Below are positions 8,243 to 17,547 of a stretch of DNA of 64,000 nt, one piece after another. The notes beneath the pieces are model-generated. The model was not told where the DNA came from, searched no databases, and worked only from the letters and a program-made list of their open reading frames with translations. The stretch lies in NCBI GenBank assembly GCA_947589545.1, contig CANQBA010000011.1:1-64000 (forward strand), written 5' to 3'. The stretch is from an uncultured Oscillospiraceae bacterium. Its GTDB lineage: Bacteria; Bacillota; Clostridia; Oscillospirales; Oscillospiraceae. A program made the translations under genes and the position numbers. The stretch's first letter is position 1, and the number at the start of each line of letters is the position of its first letter.

Positions 8243-9514
8243 ATGTTAACTGCTGTTGTTGGTATCAACTGGGGCGACGAGGGCAAGGGCCGCATGGTGG
8301 ATCTTTTGAGCTCCCGTTACGACATCGTCATCCGCTATCAGGGCGGCAACAACGCCGGACACACCGTCATCAACGAGAAGGGCAAGTTCATCCTGAACCT
8401 CCTGCCCTCCGGCATCCTGCGGGACGAGACGGTGAACGTCATGGGCCCCGGCATGGTCATTGACTTAGAGCACCTGACAAACGAGATGGCGCGGCTCCGG
8501 GAGAAGGGCATCGAGATCACGCCGGAGCACTTGGTCATCTCCGACCGGGCCACCGTCTGTATGCCCTATCACAAGATGATGGACATCGTGGAGGAGGAGC
8601 GCCTGGGCGGCAAGGCCTACGGCTCCACCCGCCGGGGCATTGCGCCGGTGTATGCCGACAAATATATGAAAAAGACCGTCCGCATGGGCGACCTGTTCCA
8701 CCCCGAGACCTTAAAGGCCCATGTGAGGGAGCTTTGCGAGTGGAAGAATCTCACCGTGGCCGGGGGCTATAAGCATGAGCCCATCGACCCGGAGGAGATG
8801 GTCGCCTGGCTGGAGAAATACGGCTTCCCCCTGCGGGACTATGTGAAGGACACCACCCGGTATCTGACGGAGGCCGTGGATTCCGGCAAGTCCGTGATGT
8901 TCGAGGCCCAGCTGGGGGCGCTCCGGGACATCGATTTCGGCATCTACCCCTATACCTCCAGCTCCAGCACCATCGCCGCCTACGCCCCCATCGGCGCTGG
9001 CATCCCGGCCAAACGCTTAGATAACATCGTGGGCATCATGAAGGCATACTCCAGCTGCGTGGGCGCCGGCCCCTTCACCTGCGAGATGTTCGGCGCGGAG
9101 GCCGAGGCCCTGCGTGAGGCCGGCGGCGAGTACGGCGCGGCCACGGGCCGGCCCCGGCGTGTGGGCGGCTTTGACGTGGTGGCCTCCCGCTACGGGTGCC
9201 TGGTGCAGGGCGCCACGGAGATCGCGCTGACGAAGCTGGACGTGCTCTCCTACATGGACAGGATCCCCGTGGTCACCCACTACGAGGTGAACGGGAAGAT
9301 CGTCAATTATTTCCCCACCGGCGACGAGCTGGAGGCCGCAAAGCCCGTGATCGAGTATCTGCCCGGCTGGCACACCGACATCTCCGCCTGCCGCTCCTTT
9401 GAGGAGCTGCCCAGGGAGGCACAAGATTATGTAAACTTCATCGCCGAGTCCACCGGCACGCACATCAAGTACGTCTCCGTGGGTGCGGGGCGGGACGAGT
9501 ATTTTGAGATGTAA
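8243..9514 (+). CDS. purA: Adenylosuccinate synthetase
   Basis: A 423-residue GTP-dependent ligase joining IMP and aspartate on the way to AMP. The conserved start VVGINWGDEGKGRMVDLL contains the GDEGKG phosphate-binding motif, and GNNAGHT follows. The TGRPRR segment near residue 302 is the IMP/GTP-binding region. ATG 8243 has AAGGAGA upstream. It is tightly linked to purB upstream and has a 6-base gap to the P-loop gene downstream. Confidence 0.96.
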   Translation: MLTAVVGINWGDEGKGRMVDLLSSRYDIVIRYQGGNNAGHTVINEKGKFILNLLPSGILRDETVNVMGPGMVIDLEHLTNEMARLREKGIEITPEHLVISDRATVCMPYHKMMDIVEEERLGGKAYGSTRRGIAPVYADKYMKKTVRMGDLFHPETLKAHVRELCEWKNLTVAGGYKHEPIDPEEMVAWLEKYGFPLRDYVKDTTRYLTEAVDSGKSVMFEAQLGALRDIDFGIYPYTSSSSTIAAYAPIGAGIPAKRLDNIVGIMKAYSSCVGAGPFTCEMFGAEAEALREAGGEYGAATGRPRRVGGFDVVASRYGCLVQGATEIALTKLDVLSYMDRIPVVTHYEVNGKIVNYFPTGDELEAAKPVIEYLPGWHTDISACRSFEELPREAQDYVNFIAESTGTHIKYVSVGAGRDEYFEM

Positions 9515-9520
9515 GACGCG

Positions 9521-10192
9521 ATGAAGATCGGCATCAGTGACAACATCATAAAATACTATCTTCAAAACGTCTACTTCATCAACGGCCACAGCTATGCCGG
9601 GAAATCCACCATGGTGAGGATGCTCTCCCAGCGCTTTGACATGATCGGCTGCGGGGAGAACTATAGCGACGTCTTTCCACGGGACAAGCTCTCCCAATGG
9701 AAGCAGCCGGCGCTCTCCTATTTTGACACAATGTCCGGCTGGCGGGAGTGGCTGAGCCAGACGGCTGAGGAACACTGGCGTTGGACGCGGGCGACAGCCC
9801 GGGAGTGCGCGGAAATCGAGATCCTGGAGCTTGTCAGGCTCTCCGCGTCGGGGAAGAAGATCGTGGCGGACACCAACATCCCGCCGGACATCCTTCGGGA
9901 AATCTCCGACTACGACCACGTGGCGATCCTCCTCACCGACCCGCCGGACATCACCGCCGGGAGGTTTTTTGACCGGGACGACCCGGACAAAAAATTCATG
10001 CTGGAGCAGATCAATCTCTGCCCCGACCCGGAGGCGGCCATGGAGAACTTCAGATCCTGGCTCACCTACCGCCCGCCCCTGGATACGGACTGGGAACACA
10101 CGGGCTTTTGGACCTATACCCGCCGGGATTTTGAACACGATACAAGAGAGGACATGCTCGCGGCTCTGGCGGAGCATTTCAAGCTGGCGTGA
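9521..10192 (+). CDS. Unknown P-loop kinase-like protein
   Basis: A 223-residue protein I do not recognise at family level. Residues 22-29 are the Walker A motif GHSYAGKS, preceded by a hydrophobic strand (VYFINGH). IVADTNIP and HVAILLTDPP in the middle look like Walker B/lid segments of nucleoside- or shikimate-kinase-like folds. RFFDRDDPDKKFM is charged, as in a lid. It starts 6 bases after purA, so it is probably translated with the purine genes. The substrate is unknown; it could be a nucleoside or small-molecule kinase. No membrane segment or signal peptide is visible. Confidence 0.6.
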   Translation: MKIGISDNIIKYYLQNVYFINGHSYAGKSTMVRMLSQRFDMIGCGENYSDVFPRDKLSQWKQPALSYFDTMSGWREWLSQTAEEHWRWTRATARECAEIEILELVRLSASGKKIVADTNIPPDILREISDYDHVAILLTDPPDITAGRFFDRDDPDKKFMLEQINLCPDPEAAMENFRSWLTYRPPLDTDWEHTGFWTYTRRDFEHDTREDMLAALAEHFKLA

Positions 10193-10216
10193 AGATAGAG
10201 GCGCGGAATGTGAAAC

Positions 10217-10420
10217 GTGATCGATCCGCTTTTGCTGGACAGCTCGAGAAAATTGCTCAAGCTCAAAAAGGTCTACCGCTATCACCTGAAAAAGATCTCC
10301 GATATGACCGACGACGAGATCGTCAGAGCCTGCCATTGGTATGTCTGGGAAAATCACCTGGTTGATGGATTCGCGGCCTTCAGGGCTCAAAATGAGGACG
10401 TAGGCTCTGACACGATATAA
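10217..10420 (+). CDS. Small hypothetical protein
   Basis: A 67-residue frame beginning at GTG 10217, 24 bases after the P-loop gene and on the same strand. It contains MTDDEIVRACHWYVWENHLVDG and a basic N-terminal half. I know no family for it. A GAGG about 16 bases upstream is a poor ribosome binding site, so the start and even the reality of the gene are uncertain. Its position inside the purine run and the lack of a competing frame favour it being real. Confidence 0.45.
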   Translation: MIDPLLLDSSRKLLKLKKVYRYHLKKISDMTDDEIVRACHWYVWENHLVDGFAAFRAQNEDVGSDTI

Positions 10421-10464
10421 AACAATAAAAACAGATCAATAAAAACCCGGGAGGTTTTATAAAC

Positions 10465-11178
10465 ATGGAAAAGCGCGAACAGCTCTATGAGGGCAAGGCC
10501 AAGAAGGTCTTCGCCACCGACGATGCGAACCTTGTCATCGTCAGCTACAAGGACGACGCCACCGCCTTTGACGGCCTGAAAAAGGGCACCATCACGGGCA
10601 AGGGCTCCATCAACAACCGCATGACCAACTTCCTCATGCGCAAGCTGGAGGCCGCCGGCGTGCCCACCCATCTGGTGGAGGAGCTTTCCGACCGGGACAC
10701 GCTGGTCAGGAAGGTCAGCATCGTCCCCCTGGAGGTCATTATCCGCAACGTGTCCGCCGGCTCCTTCTCCAAGAAGTACGGCGTGCCCGAGGGGATCGTC
10801 TTTGACGCGCCTACCATCGAGTTCAGCTATAAAAACGACGACCTCCACGACCCCCTTCTCAACGCCTACCACGCCGTGGCGTTGAAGCTGGCCACATGGG
10901 AGGAGATCGAGCTCATCAAGAAGTACGCCTTCGCCGTCAACGATTTCCTGAAGGCCGAGATGCTCGCCTGCGGCGTGACCCTGGTGGACTTCAAGCTGGA
11001 GTTCGGCAAGACCGCCGACGGCAAGATCGTCCTGGCTGACGAGATAAGCCCCGACACCTGCCGCTTCTGGGATGTCAACACCCATGAGAAGCTGGACAAG
11101 GATCGCTTCCGCCGGGATCTGGGCAACGTGGAGGGCGCGTACCACGAAATGATGAAGAGGCTGGGGCTGGCCGAGTAA
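10465..11178 (+). CDS. purC: Phosphoribosylaminoimidazole-succinocarboxamide synthase
   Basis: A 237-residue SAICAR synthetase that condenses CAIR with aspartate using ATP. The start LYEGKAKKVFAT is the conserved first motif. SAGSFSKKYG and LVDFKLEFG plus ADEISPDTCRFWD are the family's signature regions. GGGAGGT lies 11 bases before ATG 10465. Its product feeds purB, encoded upstream, and purF follows 64 bases downstream. Confidence 0.97.
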   Translation: MEKREQLYEGKAKKVFATDDANLVIVSYKDDATAFDGLKKGTITGKGSINNRMTNFLMRKLEAAGVPTHLVEELSDRDTLVRKVSIVPLEVIIRNVSAGSFSKKYGVPEGIVFDAPTIEFSYKNDDLHDPLLNAYHAVALKLATWEEIELIKKYAFAVNDFLKAEMLACGVTLVDFKLEFGKTADGKIVLADEISPDTCRFWDVNTHEKLDKDRFRRDLGNVEGAYHEMMKRLGLAE

Positions 11179-11242
11179 AAAATCTTTACTTGCTCCGCAC
11201 AATTTGATATTTTTTGCAATGGGGCAGAAGGGATCATATTTT

Positions 11243-12664
11243 ATGGATATTTTTGACCATATCCATGAGGAGTGCGGCGTATTTGGGATATACGCCGCAA
11301 ATCCTTTTCATGTGGGGAATACGGTATATTACGGCCTCTACGCCCTCCAGCACCGGGGGCAGGAGAGTTGCGGGATCACTGTCTGTGACCGGGGCCATTT
11401 TACCACGGTGAAGGATCTGGGGCTGGTCAGCGAGGTCTTCACCCCGGCGCGGCTCAATGAGCTGGGGGAGGGGAGCATGGCCATCGGCCATGTGCGCTAT
11501 GGCACCACGGGCAATTCGGGCCGCGAGAACGCCCAGCCCATCGTGGTGAGCCACTTCACCGGGGCGCTGGCCACCGTCCACAACGGGAACCTCACCAATG
11601 CCGGGGAGCTTCGCCACGAGCTGGAGAGCCGGGGCGCTATCTTCCACACCACCTCGGACACGGAGATCATCTCCTACGTCCTGACCCAGGAGCGGCTGGA
11701 GACGTACACCCCGGAGGACGCCGTTCTGCGGGCTATGAACCGGCTCAAGGGGGCGTATTCGCTGATTTTGATGCTGGAGGACAAGCTCATCGCCGTCCGG
11801 GACAAGAACGGCTTCCGACCCCTGTGCTACGGCCGCAACGGCCACGGGGACTATATCATCGCCTCCGAGACATGCGCCTTAAGCTCCGTCAGCGCTGAGT
11901 ACATCCGGGACATCGAGCCCGGCGAGGTGGTGGTCTTTGACGGCACAGGCGTGCACTCCATCCGGGACAACTGCGGCAAGGCCCCGGAGGCCATGTGCGT
12001 CTTTGAGTATATCTACTTCTCCCGGCCGGATTCCCGCATCTACGGCGCCTCTATCCACCACGCGCGGCTGCGGGCCGGGAGATTCCTGGCCCGGGATTAC
12101 TCGGTGGAGGCGGACATCGTCATCGGCGTCCCCGACTCCGGCACCGACGGGGCCATCGGCTACTCCCAGGAGAGCGGTATCCCCTACGATATCGGCCTCA
12201 TCAAGAACAAGTATATCGGCCGCACCTTCATCAGCCCCGGCCAGAAGTCCCGGGAACAGGGGGTGCGCATCAAGCTCAACGCCGTCCGGGAGACGGTGGA
12301 GGGCAAGCGCGTGGTGCTGGTGGACGACTCCATCGTCCGCTCCACCACCATCGCCCGCACCGTGGCGATCCTGCGGGAGGCCGGGGCCACTCAGGTCCAT
12401 GTGCGCGTCACCGCGCCGCCGTTTTTGAATCCTTGCTATTACGGGGTGGATATCGACTCCCGGGAAAACCTCATCGCCTGCAAATACACCGTCCCCGAGA
12501 TCTGCCAGCTCATCGGCGCGGACAGTCTGGGGTACCTGGGCATCCAGCACCTGACCGCCCTGCCGGGGCTGGAGGGCCGGGGCTTCTGCACCGCCTGCTT
12601 CACCGGGGAGTACAAGACCCGCATCCCGGAGGAGACAAAGCGGGATATGTTTGAGGGGGAGTAA
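11243..12664 (+). CDS. purF: Amidophosphoribosyltransferase
   Basis: A 473-residue enzyme of the first committed step of purine synthesis (PRPP + glutamine to phosphoribosylamine). A short propeptide precedes ECGVFGIY, where the Cys becomes the N-terminal nucleophile after cleavage. The PRPP-binding motif is VVLVDDSIVRSTT. Cysteines in CVFEYIYFSRP, NPCYYGVD and FCTACFTGEY fit the [4Fe-4S] cluster of Bacillus-type PurF. I chose ATG 11243 over TTG 11204 and ATG 11219 because AGAAGGG lies at the right distance only from 11243. It ends the purine run. Confidence 0.95.
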   Translation: MDIFDHIHEECGVFGIYAANPFHVGNTVYYGLYALQHRGQESCGITVCDRGHFTTVKDLGLVSEVFTPARLNELGEGSMAIGHVRYGTTGNSGRENAQPIVVSHFTGALATVHNGNLTNAGELRHELESRGAIFHTTSDTEIISYVLTQERLETYTPEDAVLRAMNRLKGAYSLILMLEDKLIAVRDKNGFRPLCYGRNGHGDYIIASETCALSSVSAEYIRDIEPGEVVVFDGTGVHSIRDNCGKAPEAMCVFEYIYFSRPDSRIYGASIHHARLRAGRFLARDYSVEADIVIGVPDSGTDGAIGYSQESGIPYDIGLIKNKYIGRTFISPGQKSREQGVRIKLNAVRETVEGKRVVLVDDSIVRSTTIARTVAILREAGATQVHVRVTAPPFLNPCYYGVDIDSRENLIACKYTVPEICQLIGADSLGYLGIQHLTALPGLEGRGFCTACFTGEYKTRIPEETKRDMFEGE

Positions 12665-12978
12665 AAAACGGCCCCGGCAAAAATGGAGCCGGTTGTAAAA
12701 CAGTATTAAAAAGGCCGTTGATTATTCACCAGGGAGCCGGTGTATCAATGGTCTTTTTTTGGTATTTAATTTTCAGACTTGCCTGACAGGTAAAGACGCG
12801 AAGCGGGTTTATCTGTTCGGCAAATAAATTGGGAATAGCCACATGAGCGTGCAAGGGGGTGCAGAACCCTTGAGGTCGCAAAGGGACAGAACCTCTCGGA
12901 GGTTGGCTTACTGCTGTCAGAGAGAGCCTTCCGAGCGTACGATACATGGTCGAGAGACTATGTATAGAAATGCGCCCT
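12665..12978. other. Non-coding stretch with hairpins after purF
   Basis: The first part holds nested inverted repeats (AACGGCC 12667-12673 with GGCCGTT 12713-12719; CCGGC with GCCGG inside) that may end purF transcription, though without a clean T run. The rest, roughly 12770-12960, has no supported gene. The minus strand gives a 73-codon frame of the kind seen as a spurious translation near mobile elements in gut Firmicutes. I take it as flanking DNA of the AT-rich insertion that follows. Confidence 0.4.
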
Positions 12979-13608
12979 TTAGTTCCTAAAGGGTTTTACA
13001 ACGTCTTGATAAATTTGAATTTGTAATTTGCTATTCGTTTGTTTTCTAATAATAAAGAAATAAGCCAAAAGACAGGCAAGGTCACTTAACGCTGAAAAAA
13101 GTTTTGTCTTACAAGTAAATACCCAATAGAAAAGAATAACTGTTTCTATCAGCATAAATACTGCTGGCAGTAATCGAAGTGTTTTTCCCCATAGAGAATT
13201 TTTTCTTCCAGACCATAGAACAATTCCCAACAAAGCGCATACCAACGCGGGCGGAATACTGTACAACAACCAACCTCCAATATGGTTTACTGCCAGTTCA
13301 GATAGTGAGTTAAATTGCGTGACTCCACTTTGATTAATTTGAAGAGATTGATGTGCAGTTGTGATAAGGAACATTAGGAATATGTATATTCCCGCATTGA
13401 ACGCCGCACACTTCCTGTTTTCACTAAATAAAACAATCAAAGAGGTCGAAAACATCCAAAATCCGAATGTACTTGAACTCCAATAATAAAATGACCATAA
13501 GCTATTGTCTGGAAGTTCAATAAAAAGTACAACGGAAAGCCCTGCGAGCATACCTAACGCAATCACTAAACAATAAGATTTTATTTTATCTCGAAAAAAC
13601 ACTTTCAT
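12979..13608 (-). CDS. Hypothetical multi-pass membrane protein
   Basis: A 209-residue protein with about six hydrophobic segments (roughly residues 12-30, 43-62, 70-88, 112-130, 142-163 and 168-187) and a basic C-terminal tail. No family is recognisable. It is AT-rich, unlike purF before it and the RNHCP gene after it, and has weak initiation signals, which suggests recent acquisition. The flanking gaps (12665-12978 and 13609-13903) hold no other supported gene; a 78-codon plus-strand frame at 13631 has no ribosome binding site. Function unknown. Confidence 0.6.
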   Translation of the reverse strand: MKVFFRDKIKSYCLVIALGMLAGLSVVLFIELPDNSLWSFYYWSSSTFGFWMFSTSLIVLFSENRKCAAFNAGIYIFLMFLITTAHQSLQINQSGVTQFNSLSELAVNHIGGWLLYSIPPALVCALLGIVLWSGRKNSLWGKTLRLLPAVFMLIETVILFYWVFTCKTKLFSALSDLACLLAYFFIIRKQTNSKLQIQIYQDVVKPFRN

Positions 13609-13903
13609 TTGATTAATCCCAACACCAGTAATGAAATCTCCTTTTCAACTGCCGATTTGTCGAACAGTCGCCCACTCGACATTTAATATTATATCACGCA
13701 AATGTGAAGAAATCTATCACTCATTAGGCACGTTTATCAAAAACTTTTCCTTAAATCTTTGTGTATATCAAATAGAAAACGCCCCGGCGATTTTGTCGTC
13801 CAGAGCGTTCCTATCCGCTGTTCCGGCTCGCCTTAAAGACAAGCTCAAACAACATACTGTTTTATGACCAGCCCGCGAAATGCCGGGGCCGGTTTTGGGG
13901 GGA

Positions 13904-14332
13904 TCAGAGTTTTCTTTCGTCCTTGCTTTCAAGAAGCTCCGTCAATTCTTCAATGCGCTCAAGGGGGAACGGGGGAGAGGAGACGGGCTTCATAGCGAGG
14001 CTCAGGAGCTTCACCGGGTTGTCGTCTGCGGCGATCCGGTTGGAGCTGAGGGCGCCGCAGACGTGGCACCGATGGATCAGCGCCCACTCGCCGCCCTTGC
14101 GCACCCAGACGGCGATGGGTTCCATAGTCCCGCCGCACGCGGCGGCCCGGTCGCCGGGCTCCACATCCAGATGCTTGCTGGAGAGGCAGTAGGGGCAGTG
14201 GTTCCTGTGCGCCGTTCCGGCCCCCTCCGGGCGCACAAGACGCCCGCAGACCTGGCAGGTAAAGCTCTCCTGGCAGGGGGGAGTTGCGTAGCAACCTTTT
14301 CCGAACGATTTTTTCTTATGTTCCCTGTTCAC
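13904..14332 (-). CDS. RNHCP domain protein
   Basis: A 142-residue zinc-ribbon-like protein. It has FTCQVCGRLV, then the name-giving AHRNHCPYCLSSKHLD, then CGG.MEPIAVW and a final CHVCG. RNHCP proteins are short bacterial proteins that probably bind metal through these cysteines; their role is unknown. I chose GTG 14332 because AGGAGGT lies 7 bases upstream (14346-14340), whereas the longer open frame starting 45 bases earlier lacks one. It is transcribed from a promoter at 14487-14515, which leaves a leader of about 150 bases. Confidence 0.85.
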   Translation of the reverse strand: MNREHKKKSFGKGCYATPPCQESFTCQVCGRLVRPEGAGTAHRNHCPYCLSSKHLDVEPGDRAAACGGTMEPIAVWVRKGGEWALIHRCHVCGALSSNRIAADDNPVKLLSLAMKPVSSPPFPLERIEELTELLESKDERKL

Positions 14333-14486
14333 GGGAATGACCTCCTGAAGTGAATATATGTCTTCGGAGGCTTGCATTTTTGCGACAAACCTCCCGGTTA
14401 TGCCGCAAGCACATTCCTACTCGTCATATTCATAAAATCTCCTTTTTACATGGCAAGATTTAAACGCTTTGCGCGTTTATTGATCT

Positions 14487-14515
14487 ATTATACCAGCCGC
14501 GATCCTCCTTTTCAA
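14487..14515 (-). promoter_or_regulatory. Sigma-A promoter for the RNHCP gene
   Basis: On the minus strand TTGAAA (14515-14510), 17 bases, TATAAT (14492-14487), with an extended -10 TGG before TATAAT. It is divergent from the promoter at 14555-14583. Confidence 0.75.
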
Positions 14516-14554
14516 CAAAAACTCCGCGGCGCGGCGAAAAAAAGCGCGGGGGAG

Positions 14555-14583
14555 TTGAAAAAATCCGGATGATGTGGTAAAAT
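14555..14583 (+). promoter_or_regulatory. Sigma-A promoter for the aminotransferase
   Basis: TTGAAA (14555-14560), 17 bases, TAAAAT (14578-14583), with TG at the extended -10 position. It lies about 34 bases upstream of the start codon. Confidence 0.7.
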
Positions 14584-14616
14584 ACATCTAATTATGACTG
14601 TGCGGGGGGCGCGCTG

Positions 14617-15810
14617 ATGATTTCCGCGAAGATGATAAAGATGACCGAGGGCGGGAGCGCCATTCGGGCGATGTTTGAGGAGGGGGCGCGGATGTCCGCC
14701 CAATTCGGACAGGAAAATGTGTTCGATTTCTCCCTGGGAAACCCCAACATCCCGGCGCCGGAGAAGGTGCGGGAGGAGATCGTCCGCATCGCCGCCGAGA
14801 CGGATCCCATGGAGCTGCACGGCTACATGTCCAACGCCGGGTACCCTGAGGTGAGGGCCAGGGTGGCGGCGTCCCTGAACCGGCGCTTTGGCACGGACTT
14901 TACCGAGGACAATATCCTCATGACCGTGGGGGCCGCCGGGGGTCTCAACGTGATCCTCAAGACCCTTCTGGATCCCGGGGACGAGGTGCTGGTGTTCGCG
15001 CCGTATTTTCTGGAGTACGGCAACTACGTCTCCAATTTTGACGGCGTTTTAAAGGCCATCCCCGCCAATATTGAGGGCAATTTCCAGCCGGATCCTGAGG
15101 CCCTCCGGGCGGCCATAACCCCCAAAACCAAGGCCCTGCTCCTCAATAACCCCAATAACCCCACCGGCGTTATCTATACGGAGAAGACCGTCAAGGCCAT
15201 CGCGGCGGTGCTGGAGGAGAAGCAGGCCGAGCTTGGCACCAGCATCTATCTCATCTCCGACGAGCCCTACCGGGAGCTGGCCTACGACGGCAAAGAGGCG
15301 CCGTATCTGACACGATATTACCGCAACACCCTGGTGGGCTATTCCTGGTCAAAATCCCTGTCCCTGCCGGGGGAGCGCATCGGCTACGTGGTCGTTCCCT
15401 CTGCCTGCGACGACGCGGGGCTCATCTTCGACGCGGCGGTGATCGCCAACCGGATCCTGGGCTTTGTCAACGCCCCCAGCCTCCAGCAAAGGCTGGTGGC
15501 GGAGTGCTTGGAGGAGCAGACCGACGTGGCCGCCTACGACAGGAACCGAAAAGCCCTCTACGAGGGCCTGACGGAGGCCGGCTTCACCTGCGTCTACCCG
15601 GACGGGGCCTTCTATATGTGGATGAAGACGCCGGGGGACGACAGGGAGTTCTCCGAGAACGCCAAAAAGCACCGTATCCTGGTGGTGCCGGGAACCTCCT
15701 TCGCCTGTCCCGGGTATGTGCGCATCGCCTATTGCGTAAGCTATAACACGATCCTCCGCTCCCTCCCGGCCTTCCGGGCCCTGGCGGCGGAGTACGGAGT
15801 TTCAAAATAA
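14617..15810 (+). CDS. Class I/II PLP-dependent aminotransferase
   Basis: A 397-residue fold-type I aminotransferase. LNNPNNPTGVIY is the conserved substrate/cofactor segment, SDEPYREL carries the Asp and Tyr that hold PLP, and SWSKSLSLPGERIGY contains the Schiff-base Lys. The family includes aspartate, alanine and aromatic aminotransferases and the sequence does not decide among them. ATG 14617 is preceded by a purine-rich GCGGGGGGC. It appears monocistronic with its own promoter and sits between RNHCP and GNAT genes, which gives no pathway hint. Confidence 0.88.
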   Translation: MISAKMIKMTEGGSAIRAMFEEGARMSAQFGQENVFDFSLGNPNIPAPEKVREEIVRIAAETDPMELHGYMSNAGYPEVRARVAASLNRRFGTDFTEDNILMTVGAAGGLNVILKTLLDPGDEVLVFAPYFLEYGNYVSNFDGVLKAIPANIEGNFQPDPEALRAAITPKTKALLLNNPNNPTGVIYTEKTVKAIAAVLEEKQAELGTSIYLISDEPYRELAYDGKEAPYLTRYYRNTLVGYSWSKSLSLPGERIGYVVVPSACDDAGLIFDAAVIANRILGFVNAPSLQQRLVAECLEEQTDVAAYDRNRKALYEGLTEAGFTCVYPDGAFYMWMKTPGDDREFSENAKKHRILVVPGTSFACPGYVRIAYCVSYNTILRSLPAFRALAAEYGVSK

Positions 15811-15895
15811 ACACGCAAGATATCATCTCGCAAAGTTTGAGACAAAACCGAGGAATGATCAGGCGCGACAAGTTGGACTTTGCGGAGGATGAGAT

Positions 15896-16417
15896 ATGAG
15901 CCGTTTTAATATATTTACAGAGCGTATGGTTTTGACGCCGCTCGGAACCGACTTTCTTCACTCGGTAAATGAATATGCTCTGGATTATGAGAACACAAAA
16001 TATATGTGTCATCTACCGAAAAGAGATTCTGAAGAAACGCTTGATTTTTTGAAGAATGTCGAGGCAGAATGGAATAAAAAAAGACCGAACTTTTATGAAT
16101 TTGCAATGCTCTATCAGGACAGACACGTTGGCGCGGTAAGCGTGTATTATGAAAATGGCATCGGTGAGCTTGGATGGATCGTGAATAAACAGTATTGGGG
16201 AAAGGGATTTGCTTACGAGGCCGCAAAAGCTGTCATTCAATACTTTGCGACCAATATGGGAACAACTCATTTTATTGCCCACTGCGACACCGCTAACATT
16301 GCGTCATACAAAACAATGGAAAAATTGGGTATGATGCGCATAGGCGAATATAAAGGACGAAAAAATAGAGCGGCAGATCAAGAGTCCTTTGAATATCAGT
16401 ATGAAATGGTACTGTGA
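15896..16417 (+). CDS. GNAT N-acetyltransferase (RimJ/RimL type)
   Basis: A 173-residue acetyltransferase. The start FTERMVLTPLG resembles RimJ/RimL-type GNATs ('TERL-LRPL'), and GWIVNKQYWGKGFAYEAAKAV is the acetyl-CoA-binding motif A region. ANIASYKTMEKLGM is the conserved 'N-AS-V-EKLGF' motif. Such enzymes acetylate protein N-termini or small amines; the substrate is unknown. GGAGGATGAG lies just before ATG 15896. Its base composition is more AT-rich than both neighbours, a possible sign of transfer. Confidence 0.85.
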   Translation: MSRFNIFTERMVLTPLGTDFLHSVNEYALDYENTKYMCHLPKRDSEETLDFLKNVEAEWNKKRPNFYEFAMLYQDRHVGAVSVYYENGIGELGWIVNKQYWGKGFAYEAAKAVIQYFATNMGTTHFIAHCDTANIASYKTMEKLGMMRIGEYKGRKNRAADQESFEYQYEMVL

Positions 16418-16529
16418 GATTTCCCGGTTTTGGTCTGTTAAAGAAGAAATTCCCATATTGCCAATGCGATAAGACCATTCTCACTCGTATCAAAATCAGC
16501 AAAAACATAGAGGACATAGAGGAAAAACC

Positions 16530-17543
16530 ATGGAAAACACAGAAAATAAGACAAAAAAAGTGATGCTGTCCGGCATCCAGCCCAGCGGTGAGCTGCATTT
16601 GGGCAACTATCTTGGGCCCCTTCAGCATTGGCCCCAGATGATCGAGGACTTTGACTGCTACTTCTTTCTCGCCGACCTGCACACCATCACCGTGCGGCAG
16701 GATCCGGCGGCCCTGAGAAGGCAGACGCTGACGCTCCTGGCCAACTACATCGCCTGCGGCCTGGATCCGGAGAAGTGTACGCTGTTTATCCAGTCCCACG
16801 TCCACCAGCACGCGGAGCTGGGCTGGGTCTTGAACTGCTACGCCATGTTCGGGGAGCTTACCCGCATGACCCAGTTCAAGGACAAGTCGGCCAAGCACGC
16901 GGAAAACGTCAACGGGGGCTTGTTCACCTATCCGTGCCTCATGGCGGCGGATATCCTGCTCTATCAGCCGGACTTCGTGCCCGTGGGGGAGGATCAGCGG
17001 CAGCACGTGGAGCTGTGCCGGAACATCGTACAGCGGTTCAACGGCATCTACGGGGACGTGTTCAAGATGCCGGAGCCCTACATCCAGAAGGTGGGGGCCC
17101 GCATCATGTCCCTGAATACCCCGGAGAGCAAGATGTCCAAATCCCAGCCCGAGGGGTGCGTGTTCCTGCTGGAGAAGCCGGAGGACATCGCCCGGAAGTT
17201 CAAGCGGGCGGTGACCGACAGCGACACGGAGAACTGCGTCCGCTACGACCAGGCCAACAAGTCGGGCGTTGCCAATCTGATCCAGATTTACGCCGCCGCC
17301 ACCGGAAAGACCTTTGAGGAAGTGGAGAGGGAGTTCGCCGGGTGCGGCTATGGGAAATTCAAGCCCGCGGTGGGGGAGGCTGTCATCGAGACGCTCCGGC
17401 CCATCCGGGAGGAGACGGAGCGTCTTTTGAAGGACAGAGCGTATCTGGAATCGGTCTACCGCCAGGGCGCGGAGAAGGCGTCCTATGTGGCCGAAAAGAC
17501 GCTTCGCAAGGTGTATAAAAAGGTGGGCTTCCTTCAGCGGTGA
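16530..17543 (+). CDS. trpS: Tryptophanyl-tRNA synthetase
   Basis: A 337-residue class I aminoacyl-tRNA synthetase charging tRNA-Trp. The start SGIQPSGELHLGNYLGPLQ contains the HIGH-type signature HLGN, and SKMSKSQP is the KMSKS motif. Length is normal. AGAGGA lies before ATG 16530. The upstream gap of 112 bases shows no T-box specifier or terminator structure, so tryptophan attenuation of that type is not supported. A hairpin terminator and a copy of the two-hairpin element follow. Confidence 0.96.
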   Translation: MENTENKTKKVMLSGIQPSGELHLGNYLGPLQHWPQMIEDFDCYFFLADLHTITVRQDPAALRRQTLTLLANYIACGLDPEKCTLFIQSHVHQHAELGWVLNCYAMFGELTRMTQFKDKSAKHAENVNGGLFTYPCLMAADILLYQPDFVPVGEDQRQHVELCRNIVQRFNGIYGDVFKMPEPYIQKVGARIMSLNTPESKMSKSQPEGCVFLLEKPEDIARKFKRAVTDSDTENCVRYDQANKSGVANLIQIYAAATGKTFEEVEREFAGCGYGKFKPAVGEAVIETLRPIREETERLLKDRAYLESVYRQGAEKASYVAEKTLRKVYKKVGFLQR

Positions 17544-17547
17544 GACT

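Noticed and set aside
13631-13867. 78-codon plus-strand frame
   Set aside because: No ribosome binding site and no recognisable feature in an AT-rich gap where random frames are expected.
16418-16529. T-box leader of trpS
   Set aside because: No specifier loop, T-box sequence or terminator/antiterminator pair is visible in the 112 bases.
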